This document shows positions 26,255 through 27,500 of a stretch of DNA of 27,500 bases, piece after piece (the stretch's first letter is position 1; each line of letters begins with the position of its first letter). Origin of the DNA: Symbiodinium natans (taxonomy: Eukaryota > Sar > Dinophyceae > Suessiales > Symbiodiniaceae); contig CAJNDS010002524.1 in the NCBI GenBank assembly GCA_905221605.1, positions 287,749 through 315,248 on the forward strand, read 5' to 3'. A program made the position numbers and the translations under genes. The notes beneath the pieces are model-generated. The model had not been told where the DNA came from and made no database searches. It saw nothing but the letters and a program-made list of their open reading frames with translations.

Positions 26255-26365
26255 TCAGGGTTTAGGGTTTAGGGCTTAGGGTTTAGGGGTTTTTAGGGTT
26301 TATTAGGGTTTATTAGGGTTTATTAGGGTTTACTAGGGTTTAGGGTTTAGGGTTTAGGGTAGGTT
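26255..26365 (+). repeat. TTTAGGG / TTTATTAGGG repeat in intron
   Basis: TTTAGGG units alternate with four TTTATTAGGG/TTTACTAGGG units, inside the candidate intron 26253-26426. Confidence 0.9.
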
Positions 26366-26426
26366 CAGAGTGAAGTTAGGTAGGGCCTTGGGACATTTTG
26401 TATTTTCCCTCATTTGGGTTTAAGAG

Positions 26427-26494
26427 GATCAATTCAGGACTATTTATCAGATGGCTTTTAAGGGCCATCCTAGCAAGCTGCTAGTTCCGAATGG
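26427..26494 (+). CDS. third gene, candidate exon 2
   Basis: After TTTAAGAG|GAT it reads DQFRTIYQMAFKGHPSKLLV then PNG, with a GC donor (AATGG|GCAATC). The SKLLVP string resembles SNKLLVP at the end of exon 1, suggesting a short internal repeat in the protein. It joins in phase to exon 1. Confidence 0.48.
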
Positions 26495-26534
26495 GCAATC
26501 AGGGTTTGGGGTTTAGGGCTTAGGGTTTAGGCCA

Positions 26535-26610
26535 CCCTAAACCCTCAACCCTAAACCCCTAAACCCCTAAACCCTAAACCCTAAACCCCTAAACCCCTAA
26601 ACCCTAAATC
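26535..26610 (-). repeat. CCCTAAA / CCCCTAAA array in intron
   Basis: Mixed 7- and 8-bp units (CCCTAAA, CCCCTAAA) preceded by TTTAGGG units in the opposite orientation, within the candidate intron 26495-26695. Confidence 0.9.
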
Positions 26611-26695
26611 TCATAGAGCCCTTTAAGGAGAGCTTTAATGGCCTTTCTAAATCCCTAGAACCACTCAGACACTGACCTTGCATGCTGGGGTTCAG

Positions 26696-26735
26696 GGACC
26701 TCCCAGTGGCACCGACGTGTTTGCTTCTTCAATGG
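26696..26735 (+). CDS. third gene, candidate exon 3 (DLPVAPTCLLLQW)
   Basis: The acceptor is GGTTCAG|GGAC and the donor TGG|GTTGGGG (GT type). It reads DLPVAPTCLLLQW in the phase left by exon 2. The next intron (26736-26861) holds TTTAGGG/TTTGGGG units. Confidence 0.38.
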
Positions 26736-26861
26736 GTTGGGGTTTAGAGTTTGGGGTTTAGGGTTTAGGGTTTGGGGTTTGGGGTTTAGGGTCTGGGGTT
26801 TGGGGTTTAGGGTTTAGGAACCCATTCGACCCTTCTTTGTCTGTGTTCGCGGGGAACCCAG

Positions 26862-26928
26862 GGACGAGAATTGAAGGCAGCACTAGAGCCGTGGAGCATG
26901 CGGGGTCCAAACAGACATGGTCGAACTT
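26862..26928 (+). CDS. third gene, candidate exon 4
   Basis: The acceptor AACCCAG|GGA leads into GRELKAALEPWSMRGPNRHG then RT, ending at a GC donor (ACTT|GCGCCC). Phase agrees with exon 3. Confidence 0.42.
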
Positions 26929-27044
26929 GCGCCCCGAACCCCAAAACCTCTGGTATCTAGGACGCCCAGTAGTGCCCTTGCTCCCTTTTTGGTTCCCTTG
27001 TCAACACCTTGAAGCAAACAAGGGGTCACCCTTTTTCATTCCAG

Positions 27045-27175
27045 GTTACTGGACGCAAGCTAGGTATTCCGGGTATCAGACGTGGACGGTTCAGGGCCGG
27101 GGGCTGTCCCAGAGCTTCGGGAATTTATCGAACTTTGAATGCCGACCCTCCAATCCTTCTTAGGACTCCAATCCT
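27045..27175 (+). CDS. third gene, candidate exon 5
   Basis: The acceptor is TTTTTCATTCCAG|GTTAC. In the phase left by exon 4 it reads YWTQARYSGYQTWTVQGRGL then SQSFGNLSNFEC. The 3-prime boundary is uncertain; another frame is also open (VTGRKLGIPGIRRGRFRAGG). Confidence 0.4.
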
Positions 27176-27251
27176 TCTAATGGCCCATCCTGGAAGTTTA
27201 CAGCAGAAGAGCGCGCCGGGACATGGAATTTTAACTCGAAAGCGACGGTAG

Positions 27252-27317
27252 GTCGACCACACGGTGCAGAACTTCGGGAAGAACAAGCCCACCGAGGATG
27301 CACCCATCACCTACAAG
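27252..27317 (+). CDS. third gene, candidate exon 6
   Basis: After GACGGTAG|GTC the frame reads VDHTVQNFGKNKPTEDAPIT then YK, stopping only at TAA near 27356. The 3-prime boundary is a guess at AAG|GCCGGA (GC donor). It is followed by TTTAGGG-type repeats (27370-27440). Not recognised. Confidence 0.42.
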
Positions 27318-27479
27318 GCCGGATGTTACGCCCAGAGAAGCCTGGTTTTGGGATCCTAAAACCCTTAGGATTCAGGGTCTAGGGTTCAGGGTTTAGGGTT
27401 TAGGGTTTAGGCTTTGGGGCTTAGGGCTCAGGCCTAAGGACCCCCCAATCGTGAGAAAGCCATGTTCACTCCCCCACAG

Positions 27480-27500
27480 AGGCCTTCGATCAGAAGCCGC
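27480..27500 (+). CDS. third gene, exon start cut by window edge
   Basis: CACTCCCCCACAG|AGGCCTTC is a good acceptor. The remaining bases can read EAFDQKP. The window ends here. Confidence 0.3.

Overview
The window looks like nuclear DNA of a dinoflagellate-type alga. Three things suggest this. Plant/alveolate-type telomere repeats (TTTAGGG / CCCTAAA) are scattered through the whole window in both orientations. Short exon-like islands are separated by much longer repeat-filled introns. The introns inferred here mostly start with GC (some with GT), end in AG, and are followed by G in almost every case, which is the splice-site style reported for dinoflagellates. No bacterial operon layout, rRNA, tRNA or CRISPR was seen. 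The splice models come from reading frame and phase only; no transcript or database search was available.

Layout. (1) 0.2-1.1 kb: exon-like pieces of uncertain joining. (2) 1.68-12.1 kb, plus strand: eleven short exons that join in one frame (768 nt with stop, 255 residues) into a protein that reads as HAD-like (TNAEEGWV block, conserved WK, IISIGD block, DLDL block). Its ten introns carry the telomere-like arrays, one MITE family and several minisatellites. (3) 12.1-12.4 kb, minus strand: a broken LINE-type reverse transcriptase. (4) 12.4-16.4 kb: mixed telomere-like arrays, microsatellites and isolated exon-like islands. (5) 16.46-17.57 kb, plus strand: part of a second gene whose introns are almost pure telomere repeat. 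(6) 17.57-20.94 kb: a repeat block with small GC-rich hairpins, a 68-bp satellite derived from telomere-like sequence, and a roughly 49-bp hairpin satellite with opposed arms. Similar (TA)n / C-tract edges lie at both ends in opposite orientation. (7) 21-24 kb: low-repeat DNA with open frames on both strands, then a long TTTAGGG array and a (GTA)n array. (8) 24.9-26.2 kb: two copies of a second MITE family; a third lies at 21.34 kb. (9) 26.16-27.5 kb, plus strand: exons of a third gene that runs off the window.

The main message is that mobile and telomere-like sequences appear to act as intron material. One MITE (25964-26162) sits between perfect 8-bp duplications that begin GGT. Splicing from the GT of the left copy to the AG formed at the right end would restore the uninterrupted sequence exactly. 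A telomere-repeat insert of about 55 bp at 17.4 kb lies between 14-bp direct repeats and could be spliced out in the same way. Another telomere array lies inside a MITE between imperfect 8-bp duplications.
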